A DNA stretch of 5,575 bases, from contig CP070830.1 in the NCBI GenBank assembly GCA_020344865.1, positions 2,407,976 to 2,413,550 of the forward strand. Reading direction: 5' to 3'. The translations under genes were made by a program, and so were the position numbers. Under the pieces are notes generated by a model. It saw only the letters and a list, made by a program, of their open reading frames with translations, searched no databases and had not been told where the DNA came from. Within the stretch, counting starts at the first letter, position 1; each line of letters opens with the position of its first letter. Source of the DNA: Planctomycetota bacterium. Lineage in GTDB: Bacteria > Planctomycetota > Phycisphaerae > Sedimentisphaerales > Anaerobacaceae. Positions 1 through 5,575 of this stretch are shown here, in pieces.

Positions 1-390
1 AAATTTATGGACTCTTGCGTTGAGGCAGCAAAACGGACGGCTTTTGCCGAGACTGTTTTGGGCAGACGACGCAAAATCCCAAACATAAGCAGCAAAAACG
101 CCAACAAACGCAGGCAAGCAGAGCGTCTCGCAGTAAATACCGTCATTCAAGGCTCGGCTGCGGATTTGATAAAGGTCGCCATGATAAACATCCAGCGGAA
201 AATTGAATCTGAGAACCTGCCGGTGAAATTAATCCTGCAAATCCATGATGAGCTCGTCTTCGAGCTGCCCACCACCGGTGCCGACGAGCATGCAAAATGG
301 ATAAGTGAGGAAATGACGACCGCTATCAAGCTCGATGTCCCCCTCAAGGTGGATATAGGCTGCGGCCCAACTTGGCTTAGTGGAAAATAA
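1..390 (+). CDS. polA: DNA polymerase I, C-terminal fragment (5' end outside window)
   Basis: This is the end of the polymerase domain of a family A DNA polymerase, which fills gaps in repair and replaces RNA primers in the cytoplasm. The reading frame is open from base 1, so the Met codon at 7 is internal and most of the gene lies to the left. Counting that Met as residue 1, the family motif C 'QIHDELVFE' is at 78-86, with the catalytic Asp81 and Glu82 matching the metal-binding HDE of E. coli Pol I. Just before it, the stretch 'ERLAVNTVIQGSAAD' (39-53) carries the Arg, Asn and Gln (R40, N44, Q48) that line the active site of the family. The C-terminus 'GPTWLSGK' ends where Pol I proteins normally end, so the gene is intact at this end. 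It converges on the minus-strand gene ending at 408, with 17 bases between the stop codons and no clear terminator. Confidence 0.96.
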   Translation, partial: KFMDSCVEAAKRTAFAETVLGRRRKIPNISSKNANKRRQAERLAVNTVIQGSAADLIKVAMINIQRKIESENLPVKLILQIHDELVFELPTTGADEHAKWISEEMTTAIKLDVPLKVDIGCGPTWLSGK

Positions 391-407
391 TCCTGTTCAA
401 CACTGTC

Positions 408-788
408 TCAGGTGCCTCCGCGGCAGAGTCTTTCGATATCCCTCGCTACAATCTCTGCGATTATACGGTCCTCCTCTGATGCAGATGGCATTGGTGGTTC
501 TATGGTATGGCCGGCCGGTTCAGTCTGTGTTCTTACCTTTTCCACCCTCGTTTTCCTGCCGGGAGCTTGTCTTTTTACTGCGGTAATCTTTCGCTGCTCG
601 GCCAATATCTCTTCAGCCAGGTCAAAATGCGGCACCTCGATTTGCTTTTGCCCTGCCGCCGGTAGGGGGGGTGAGTCTGATTTGTCGTGTTTCGCAGCGC
701 CTGGAATTATGTCCCGCGCGCGAAGAACATCCTTCTTTGCCTGCTCGATATCAGCGTCAATCTGCTTGTTTTTTTCTTCTTCACTCAT
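408..788 (-). CDS. Small charged hypothetical protein (126 aa)
   Basis: I do not recognise a family for this protein. It is hydrophilic, without signal peptide or membrane segment, so it should be cytoplasmic. It seems to consist of three charged helical stretches joined by Pro-, Lys- and Ala-rich linkers that look disordered: about 1-26, about 54-72 (around 'HFDLAEEILAEQRK') and about 103-121 (around 'RIIAEIVARDIERL'). The two later helices have regularly spaced Ile, Leu and Ala, as expected for amphipathic helices that bind a partner. It is probably real: the ATG has a Shine-Dalgarno-like GGAAGG 8 bases upstream, it starts 14 bases after the stop of the DUF362 gene in the same orientation, and the frame runs cleanly to a stop 17 bases from the end of polA. 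The + strand of this stretch also has open frames, but they lack comparable support. It is most likely co-transcribed with the DUF362 gene. A role as adaptor or scaffold would be a guess. Confidence 0.72.
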   Translation of the reverse strand: MSEEEKNKQIDADIEQAKKDVLRARDIIPGAAKHDKSDSPPLPAAGQKQIEVPHFDLAEEILAEQRKITAVKRQAPGRKTRVEKVRTQTEPAGHTIEPPMPSASEEDRIIAEIVARDIERLCRGGT

Positions 789-796
789 TGTCGCAG

Positions 797-802
797 CCTT
801 CC
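797..802 (-). promoter_or_regulatory. Ribosome binding site of the 126-aa gene
   Basis: Read on the minus strand, GGAAGG lies 8 bases before the ATG at 788 and directly follows the TAG stop of the DUF362 gene (803-805). The site fixes the start of the small gene and suggests that its translation is coupled to the end of the gene before it. Confidence 0.6.
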
Positions 803-2674
803 CTAAAGACCTGCAAGCCAGTTTTCGCTCAGTCTGCTCAAATCCGCCGGCCCGACATTGCCGTCATCGGTCAGGTCCGCGCCCTCACATTCGCCGCACC
901 CGCTGCTCATCCACTGCCCGGCCAGAATCCCGAAGTCAATAAAGTTCACCTTGCCGTCCGTCGCAATGTCCCCCGTAATTCTCTGCGACAATGCAATAAG
1001 CTCTATCCCGTACTCTTCACCTAAATTCCGCGAGTATTGTTTATCGGTTGAGTTGTTCCAGTGCTCATGGACTCCGAGGCTCTCCAGCTGAACAACATTT
1101 CCATCATGTGCCGGGTCATAGAATGACCCCGAACACGGGTCGTTCGCCATGGCCGCTTCGTGAAGGTAATCTTCGGCTCCACCCTCCAAGCTGCCAGGCG
1201 CGCCTGTTCCGCCGGTGACCACATCTGGCCATTCCTCCAGGAGAAAATCGTATGCCACCGAATCTATGGCCACACCATCCATGGACGCAAATATACTGCT
1301 TGGCCAGTCGCCGTTGAATGGCTCCATGTCCCACTTATAAGGTTCCGAATCCCAGTAGTACCCTGCAAAAAGACCATCGAGAAGATAAAGCACCGTTTTG
1401 CCGCCCAGTTCCGGGTGACCCATCAAATCAACAAGCGCCCGGTAATGCCCCGTCCCCGGGCTCCAACCGGCATTCGGCAGACTATCATGCAAATCATAAT
1501 AATCAAGATCAACCTTCCAGAGATTGCCAACGGGCGTTCTTATAAGCGAACCGTAATGGTTCTTTGCGCAGACTGTAATCCCCGCCGAATGACCTTTGAG
1601 TATCGCAAAGTTAATCATGTAATCGGCCTCGGCAAAGCAACTCGGTATATAGTCCTGCTCGAGTGGTTTGCCCGGTTTACCCACGGCATCCGGAGTGCTC
1701 CAGTACAAAGGAACCTCCGAAAACTCCACCCTTGTACGCCCCATTCCGCCTTCATTGTCCATGTAATTAACATCCGGAAATTCCGGATGTATTATGTTCC
1801 ACATGTAATTCGGAATCATACCCGTCGGGTCGCCGAATGTAATATCACTCTGGTCCACACCCGCCTCGTAAACAAGCTGCCGCAAAAGGGCCAGTATCAT
1901 CTGCGGCGAATTGTCAATGTTATTGATGTAAGTGGGGTCCTTATCGTATGTCACTGGGTCAACAAGTGGGGTTGTGGCATTACACGTCGTAAGATTGATT
2001 TTCATGGCGATTTTTTCTCCCGCCGCATATCCCACATCTCCCTTGCCCTGGCTAATATTAAAATTCCTGAAAATCGCGTCCCACGCCGCCGAGACCGTTC
2101 CTTTACCTGCTACACCTCGAACGGACTGCGAAAGCATTTCTTCAACCACAGCTAAATCCGTATGATTACTGTCAAACCAGTGCTCTTCCGATTCAGGCCC
2201 CTCCCAGTCCGTAGCATTGGGGTCATGTACCCACACGACCCGGCCGGGATAAATACCTTTGGCCTGCCCGATAGAGTCATGCACTTCGGTTATATATACC
2301 TCAGCGACCGCTTTGCCCTGAGGCACGTTCACCAGCGAGACAACACCCGTCACGGTCGCTGCCATCGCACACAAACACGCCAGCACAACCTGCGAGCGCT
2401 TCAGCAAAAGCCTCGCCTTCCTGAACGCCGCAGCCGAAACCAAAAGCCCTGTAATCCAGACCACAAAACCTGAAGCAATAGGAAAGGCAGCCCGCTGACA
2501 CGGATATGTCGCCCTACTCGGTTTTGGAATCACGCGAATCAGAAACCATACAAGCGCCAAAAAACCCGTTATAGGAAATAACCACTTCAACCAGCCGTAT
2601 TTTAATCTCTGGCCCTGATGATTATTTCTCTCCGGATGGTCCCTTGATGTGCGTTTTTTACGTGGAAATGGCAT
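803..2674 (-). CDS. Membrane-anchored DUF362 protein with dockerin-like C-terminal tail
   Basis: The product is 623 residues from the chosen start. A basic N-terminus (1-27) is followed by three hydrophobic segments at about 28-49, 62-84 and 95-116. Basic residues after the second segment suggest that the remainder faces outward. A large domain at about 140-510 resembles DUF362, with hallmarks such as 'CAKNHYGSL' (369-377) and 'SMDGVAIDSVAYDFL' (464-478). The biochemical role of DUF362 is not established, and some family members carry ferredoxin-type clusters, which are absent here. The tail has two calcium-loop repeats of dockerin type, D569-x3-D573-G-x-V-x3-D580 and D600-x3-D604-G-x-V-x3-D611, each leading into a short helix with Trp. 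Such tails are common on exported planctomycete proteins and need not mean a cellulosome. The same frame extends to an ATG at 2776, but the strong AAGGAGGAG before 2674 and a promoter overlapping 2776 favour the shorter form. The first enzyme-like function remains unknown. Confidence 0.85.
   Translation of the reverse strand: MPFPRKKRTSRDHPERNNHQGQRLKYGWLKWLFPITGFLALVWFLIRVIPKPSRATYPCQRAAFPIASGFVVWITGLLVSAAAFRKARLLLKRSQVVLACLCAMAATVTGVVSLVNVPQGKAVAEVYITEVHDSIGQAKGIYPGRVVWVHDPNATDWEGPESEEHWFDSNHTDLAVVEEMLSQSVRGVAGKGTVSAAWDAIFRNFNISQGKGDVGYAAGEKIAMKINLTTCNATTPLVDPVTYDKDPTYINNIDNSPQMILALLRQLVYEAGVDQSDITFGDPTGMIPNYMWNIIHPEFPDVNYMDNEGGMGRTRVEFSEVPLYWSTPDAVGKPGKPLEQDYIPSCFAEADYMINFAILKGHSAGITVCAKNHYGSLIRTPVGNLWKVDLDYYDLHDSLPNAGWSPGTGHYRALVDLMGHPELGGKTVLYLLDGLFAGYYWDSEPYKWDMEPFNGDWPSSIFASMDGVAIDSVAYDFLLEEWPDVVTGGTGAPGSLEGGAEDYLHEAAMANDPCSGSFYDPAHDGNVVQLESLGVHEHWNNSTDKQYSRNLGEEYGIELIALSQRITGDIATDGKVNFIDFGILAGQWMSSGCGECEGADLTDDGNVGPADLSRLSENWLAGL
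1770..1790. repeat. Perfect 21-base palindrome inside the DUF362 gene
   Basis: ACATCCGGAA (1770-1779) and TTCCGGATGT (1781-1790) are exact reverse complements around a single base at 1780. The symmetry stops sharply at both sides. It falls in the codons for His-Pro-Glu-Phe-Pro-Asp-Val, near residues 296-302 of the DUF362 protein. It could be a protein-binding site or only a product of Pro/Glu/Asp codon choice. No second copy was noticed in the window. Confidence 0.6.
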
Positions 2675-2680
2675 TTTTTG

Positions 2681-2689
2681 CTCCTCCTT
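2681..2689 (-). promoter_or_regulatory. Strong ribosome binding site setting the DUF362 start
   Basis: Read on the minus strand this is AAGGAGGAG, a near-perfect complement of the 16S rRNA 3' end, followed by CAAAAA and the ATG at 2674. The spacing is ideal. The ATG at 2776 in the same frame has no comparable site, so translation should begin at 2674. Confidence 0.85.
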
Positions 2690-2706
2690 ATCTTCCTGAG
2701 TCTTTT

Positions 2707-2726
2707 TTAACACCCTTGTTAAGGGT
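2707..2726 (-). other. Possible leader hairpin of the DUF362 mRNA
   Basis: An inverted repeat of 6-base arms around 3 bases (ACCCTT at 2712-2717, AAGGGT at 2721-2726) lies in the untranslated leader between the proposed promoter and the ribosome binding site. A second pairing, TTAAC (2707-2711) with GTTAA (2718-2722), uses overlapping bases and would exclude the first. On the minus strand the hairpin is followed by an A-rich rather than a U-rich run, so it is not a classic terminator. The stems are short and a function is uncertain. Confidence 0.25.
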
Positions 2727-2747
2727 TTCATAACTGAGTAATTATTG

Positions 2748-2776
2748 AGTGTATCAAACGCCCCCGAAAATATCAA
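2748..2776 (-). promoter_or_regulatory. Candidate sigma-70-type promoter of the DUF362 gene
   Basis: On the minus strand TTGATA (2771-2776, five of six bases matching the -35 consensus) and TACACT (2748-2753, four of six matching the -10 consensus) are separated by exactly 17 bases. Transcription would start near 2741 and leave a leader of roughly 67 bases before the ATG at 2674. The site lies between the stop of the hydrolase gene and the DUF362 gene, where a new unit would be expected to start. The -10 match is only fair and planctomycete promoters are poorly defined. Confidence 0.45.
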
Positions 2777-2798
2777 GGATTTTTTATCTTATCCCTGC

Positions 2799-3857
2799 TC
2801 ACTTGACGCCTGATTGCCCCCTGCGTAAGCTGACGGTAAAGGCACGTCTTGGATTATCCACAAGCACTTTGTCAATCTCGGCCTCACTAACACCAGCACT
2901 CTTTAACGCAGGGATAAGCTTGTCCGAAATCGTGGTATAAGGCCGTATTTTCTTTTTGCCGCTTTCACCCTCGCCGACCCAATACCAGCCGGCATCGTGT
3001 GAAATAAGCAACTGGTCGCCGAATCCGGCCTCAAGCATTTTCTTAATTAGCCTAACGTGTCTTTTAATCGACTCGTCGCTTACTCCGTCGTACTCAAGCC
3101 AGACACCCGCCTCAGCGAGTTTCAAGTGCACTTTTTCTTTCTTAATACCGTCAGCATGAACGATTATTAAAGCTGACGGCGCGACCCCTTCGCTGCGCAC
3201 TGTCTCAAGCACGCCCAGCGCGGTCCTTGCCTCCCCTGTGTGGCAGGCAATTGTCAGGCCCGTTTGCAGATGGGCCTTCGCAGCCGCCCGAACCAGCTTT
3301 TTGTCTGCTTTGTTTAGCGTCCCTTTGTTTACGCTCGTCTTTATAAACCCCGGCTTGATTTTCGTCCCCTCAATTCCTTGCTCCCACTCACGAACCCACC
3401 GCGCAGCTAATTGCTCGGCTGACTCTTCGAAGGCGTGAGCTGGAAGAAACTTGCCATTACCTGTGCCGTAGTAACCTGTGTTGGTCAGAATATGTAGGTC
3501 GGTCTGCTCTGCAAGTCGTCTTAGCACCTCGACATCACGTGCGAGCCACGCAGGCGTGCAATCCACGAAGCCGGTAAAGCCGCGATGACGAACAGCTTGT
3601 AGATACGGCAGCATCGTTTCTACAACATCGTCTTGGTTGTATCGGTGCCTGCCGGTCTTGGCAGCGCCGATAAAGTCAACCATCACGTGTTCATGCACAA
3701 GCGCCTTGCCAAACTCCGAAGGCCGGATCGGGCCGTCAACGGTCATTATGATGCCTGTATTGAACGTCGGTTCCGTTGCAGCGGAGTTGTTCTCGGCCTT
3801 TGCCGAGATGGGAACCACGACAAGCAGGCAGGTAAGCACGAATATCAATTTTTTCAC
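2799..3857 (-). CDS. Exported phosphotriesterase-family metallohydrolase
   Basis: This is an amidohydrolase-fold enzyme of the phosphotriesterase family, whose members hydrolyse phosphotriesters or, more often, lactones, using two metal ions. With the GTG start the product has 352 residues, close to the usual length. All metal ligands can be seen: H55 and H57 in 'VHEHV', the lysine that is normally carboxylated at K173 ('GFIKTSV'), H206 ('ACHTGEA'), H234 ('IVHAD') and D288 ('ISHDAGW'). The C-terminal 'DNPRRAF' is also typical. Residues 1-21 form a signal peptide: two lysines, a hydrophobic core, then AKA at 19-21 as cleavage site, so the enzyme should act in the periplasm or outside. The frame extends to an ATG at 3899, but AAGGAGG lies 8 bases before the GTG and the longer form would put 14 extra residues before the signal peptide. 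It follows the M16 gene by 54 bases, probably in the same transcript. The substrate cannot be read from the sequence. Confidence 0.93.
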   Translation of the reverse strand: MKKLIFVLTCLLVVVPISAKAENNSAATEPTFNTGIIMTVDGPIRPSEFGKALVHEHVMVDFIGAAKTGRHRYNQDDVVETMLPYLQAVRHRGFTGFVDCTPAWLARDVEVLRRLAEQTDLHILTNTGYYGTGNGKFLPAHAFEESAEQLAARWVREWEQGIEGTKIKPGFIKTSVNKGTLNKADKKLVRAAAKAHLQTGLTIACHTGEARTALGVLETVRSEGVAPSALIIVHADGIKKEKVHLKLAEAGVWLEYDGVSDESIKRHVRLIKKMLEAGFGDQLLISHDAGWYWVGEGESGKKKIRPYTTISDKLIPALKSAGVSEAEIDKVLVDNPRRAFTVSLRRGQSGVK

Positions 3858-3865
3858 GGCGCGTG

Positions 3866-3872
3866 CCTCCTT
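3866..3872 (-). promoter_or_regulatory. Ribosome binding site setting a GTG start for the hydrolase
   Basis: AAGGAGG on the minus strand ends 8 bases before the GTG at 3857. It lies inside the longer open frame that begins with ATG at 3899, and it decides for the GTG, which places the signal peptide at the very N-terminus. Confidence 0.85.
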
Positions 3873-3911
3873 AGCATATCGTAAAAAGCCTACAATCACA
3901 TATTTTGGATG

Positions 3912-5132
3912 CTACGATGCAGGTCCTATCGAGAATTGTGTGAACTCGCCCGGCTTAAATTCTTTTATTAGAGCGTGGATATCGTCGGTAGTTACGGCCT
4001 TTATATCCCGAACGTCTTGCTCAATCAGGCGGTACTGCTGCAAATATACCCAGTTAAAACCCAGGTCAATCAGCCGGCCCATCGGCAGCTCATTCTTTAT
4101 TACCAGCGCACTTAGTATCTTATTTTTTGCCTTATTCAGTTCGTCTTCGGTCACGCCGCTCTTGGACAGACCCTCGAAGATGCCCTTTATGGTATCAAGT
4201 ACCTTACTGACATTCTCGCTGCTGCACCGGATATAACTGTAAAATGCCCCCGTGCCGTCCATAGGACTGTACTGCATTGTTGCCGTCTCTGCCAGCGCCT
4301 TGTCGACCAGCTCCCAGAAAAATCTCGACCCGACATCGTCACCTACAACGGACGCCAGAAGAGAGGCCGCAAATCTCCGCTCATCCTGTGCCGGTACTGC
4401 CGGGCTTATCAAACATATGTGCTCACGAGCCAGATTGGACTTCTCCGCTCGCTCCATTTTCCTGCTGCCTCCGTAGTCCTCCAACTTTCTTTCGACTGCC
4501 TGCCTGTTCCATTCGCCGCAGGGCCCCTCGATGGTCGAGCAAATTTGCTCCCAGTCAAAATTACCCGCGCACGCGAAAACCATGTTATTGGGCGCGTATC
4601 GGTTTGTAAAATAGCCCCGCATCTGCTGGGCCGTTAAGTAGCTGATACTCTCGTTGGTTCCCAGAACGCTGTTGCCGCACGGATGCGAGTCAAAGTGCAA
4701 GGCCCTGCATCTGTCTATAACATCATGGCTCGGCAGGTCCTTATACATCGCGATTTCTTCTTTGATGACGTCTTTTTCAATGCTGAAATCCTCGTCTCTC
4801 AATGACGGCCTCATCAATTCTACCCATAGGTTCGTTACCTCGACCAGGTACTCCGGCAGAACTGCAGCATAGAAGACCGTGTTTTCCTCACTCGTAAACG
4901 CGTTGAATTGTGCCCCCGTCCTGTCGAAAGCCTCGCTGACCTCAATTGCGCTTAGTTTTTCTGTGCCCTTGAACAACATATGTTCGAGAAAATGGGACAC
5001 TCCGTTTATCTGTTTCGGTTCGTCTCTTGAACCGGTCTTGACGAAAAAACCGACCGCCGCCGACTTGGCGGCTTTGTTAACTTCGCCCACCAGGTCCAGA
5101 CCGTTCGCAATTTCTTTGTGCTTAAATTCCAT
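3912..5132 (-). CDS. M16-family zinc peptidase, catalytic chain
   Basis: This 406-residue protein is a complete member of the M16B group (processing-peptidase type), which cleaves short or unfolded peptides inside a clam-shaped pair of chains. The inverted zinc motif HxxEH is at 47-51 ('HFLEHMLFKGT'), and the third ligand is in 'KEEIAMYKD' at E125 or E126. The N-terminal 'NGLDLVGE' strand and 'FVKTGSRDEP' are also typical. No signal peptide or membrane segment is visible, so it should be cytoplasmic. In the C-terminal domain, the place where other M16 proteins have 'SRLFxEVREKRGLxY' reads 'SRFFWELVDKALAET' (269-283), so the substrate-binding Arg and Tyr are missing. The neighbour upstream keeps them, which points to a two-chain enzyme. 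The ATG is 8 bases after the stop of that neighbour and has only a weak Shine-Dalgarno (around AGTAGAG), so translation is probably coupled. Confidence 0.94.
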   Translation of the reverse strand: MEFKHKEIANGLDLVGEVNKAAKSAAVGFFVKTGSRDEPKQINGVSHFLEHMLFKGTEKLSAIEVSEAFDRTGAQFNAFTSEENTVFYAAVLPEYLVEVTNLWVELMRPSLRDEDFSIEKDVIKEEIAMYKDLPSHDVIDRCRALHFDSHPCGNSVLGTNESISYLTAQQMRGYFTNRYAPNNMVFACAGNFDWEQICSTIEGPCGEWNRQAVERKLEDYGGSRKMERAEKSNLAREHICLISPAVPAQDERRFAASLLASVVGDDVGSRFFWELVDKALAETATMQYSPMDGTGAFYSYIRCSSENVSKVLDTIKGIFEGLSKSGVTEDELNKAKNKILSALVIKNELPMGRLIDLGFNWVYLQQYRLIEQDVRDIKAVTTDDIHALIKEFKPGEFTQFSIGPAS

Positions 5133-5140
5133 ACGTAGCT

Positions 5141-5575
5141 CTACTTGACCGTCACCTTTTCCGGGCCGATTGTAACTACAGTAAAATCTTTGAATTTAAT
5201 CGTCCGCAAAAAGCCTAAAACCGATTTAACACTGGTCTCCTCTATTTTACTTTTGATTTCATCCAGGCTTCGCACCCGTCCCAGCATATAATAATCGCTC
5301 CCAATCCCGCTGGCCCGGCTGCTGGATGATTCACTCTGAAGAACCAGCATGCTCTTCAATCCGACCTTGGCTCGCTCGATTTCCTCTTCGCTGATTGCCT
5401 CACTAAGACGGGTAAACTCGCTCATTATCACGTCCAGCGTTTCCTGTGCCTTATCAGGCGTCGTCCCTGCATAGCACATTATACCTGCGGCCTCTTTGAG
5501 AGCGTGGTATGTCGCTCCTATGGCGTAGCACAAGCCGCGCTTTTCTCGAACCTCTTTAAATAATCTTGCGCTCAT
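5141..5575 (-). CDS. M16-family protein, C-terminal fragment (5' end outside window)
   Basis: The 144 visible residues are the last part of an M16B protein. The Met at the window edge belongs to the internal family motif 'MSARLFKEVREKRGLCY' and is not the start; by family length roughly 270 residues lie to the right. Numbering from that Met, R10, R13 and Y17 give the Arg/Tyr pair that binds the substrate backbone in this family. The remainder ('GTTPDKAQETLDVI', the helix around 'SEEEIERAK', the closing 'TVVTIGPEKV') follows the usual fold of the last domain. Whether this chain also has the HxxEH zinc motif cannot be seen. In two-chain M16B enzymes of other bacteria one subunit has the zinc site and the other the Arg/Tyr pair, and this gene together with the next one (8 bases downstream, lacking Arg/Tyr) fits that pattern. 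Confidence 0.92.
   Translation of the reverse strand: MSARLFKEVREKRGLCYAIGATYHALKEAAGIMCYAGTTPDKAQETLDVIMSEFTRLSEAISEEEIERAKVGLKSMLVLQSESSSSRASGIGSDYYMLGRVRSLDEIKSKIEETSVKSVLGFLRTIKFKDFTVVTIGPEKVTVK

Noticed and set aside
412..942. Open frame of 176 codons on the + strand, antisense to the small hypothetical gene
   Set aside because: The Cys- and Ser-rich product looks like shadow translation and also runs into the antisense of the DUF362 gene. The minus-strand frame has a ribosome binding site and operon spacing.
803..970. Cellulosome component on the basis of the dockerin-like tail
   Set aside because: Planctomycete exported proteins often carry such calcium-loop tails without any scaffoldin, and no cohesin or glycoside hydrolase is present here.
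1160..2155. Long open frame (331 codons) on the + strand, antisense to the DUF362 gene
   Set aside because: It mirrors a well-supported coding region, its product is rich in Arg, His, Ile and Pro without any domain I recognise, and no good ribosome binding site precedes it.
2777..2798. Possible terminator after the hydrolase gene (GGAT...ATCC with A-rich loop)
   Set aside because: The stem is only 4 base pairs with a 10-base loop and no U-run after it.
3637..4236. Open frame of 199 codons on the + strand across the hydrolase/M16 junction
   Set aside because: It overlaps two clear minus-strand genes, and its Ser-, Phe- and Thr-rich product looks like a reverse-strand shadow.
5056..5072. GC-rich inverted repeat GCCGCC-gactt-GGCGGC near the start of the M16 gene
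   Set aside because: It is explained by the Ala-Ala-Lys-Ser-Ala-Ala codons and has no T-run or other signal.
5573..5575. ATG at the right edge as the start of the second M16 gene
   Set aside because: This Met is part of the conserved internal motif before SARLFKEVREKRG, so the protein continues beyond the window.

Overview
The window looks like ordinary chromosomal sequence from a bacterium, most likely of the Planctomycetota and perhaps the Phycisphaerae side of that phylum. The main clue is the C-terminus of the DUF362-type protein, which carries two dockerin-like 'D-x-x-x-D-G-x-V' calcium loops ending in a W-L pattern, a tail that is very common on exported planctomycete proteins. A membrane-anchored DUF362 protein and a pair of M16 peptidases also fit. 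The assignment is inferred from protein style, since no rRNA or other marker is present.

Layout. At the left edge (1-390, + strand) is the 3' end of a DNA polymerase I gene (polA), with its last catalytic motif. Everything else is on the minus strand, reading from right to left: the C-terminal part of an M16-family protein (5141-5575, cut by the window edge), a complete M16 zinc peptidase (3912-5132), an exported phosphotriesterase-family metallohydrolase (2799-3857), a three-helix membrane protein with a DUF362 domain and a dockerin-like tail (803-2674), and a small charged protein of unknown function (408-788). The last of these converges on polA with a gap of only 17 bases. No stretch over about 125 bases lacks a gene.

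Transcription units. The two M16 genes are 8 bases apart and must be co-transcribed. The hydrolase follows after 54 bases with its own strong ribosome binding site and probably shares their transcript. A good candidate promoter at 2748-2776 starts a second unit made of the DUF362 gene and the small gene, which are 14 bases apart. Two starts are set inside longer open frames because strong Shine-Dalgarno sequences point to them: a GTG at 3857, which exposes a clean signal peptide, and an ATG at 2674, which leaves the promoter outside the coding region.

How the genes might work together. The M16 pair looks like a two-chain peptidase in which one chain holds the zinc site and the other the substrate-binding Arg/Tyr motif. 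The hydrolase and the DUF362 domain are both predicted to lie outside the cytoplasmic membrane, but nothing in the sequence links them to one pathway. I see no mobile element, CRISPR array, RNA gene or clear defence system. The most useful points are the complementary M16 pair, the unusual DUF362 architecture, the corrected starts with the promoter, and a perfect 21-base palindrome inside the DUF362 gene.
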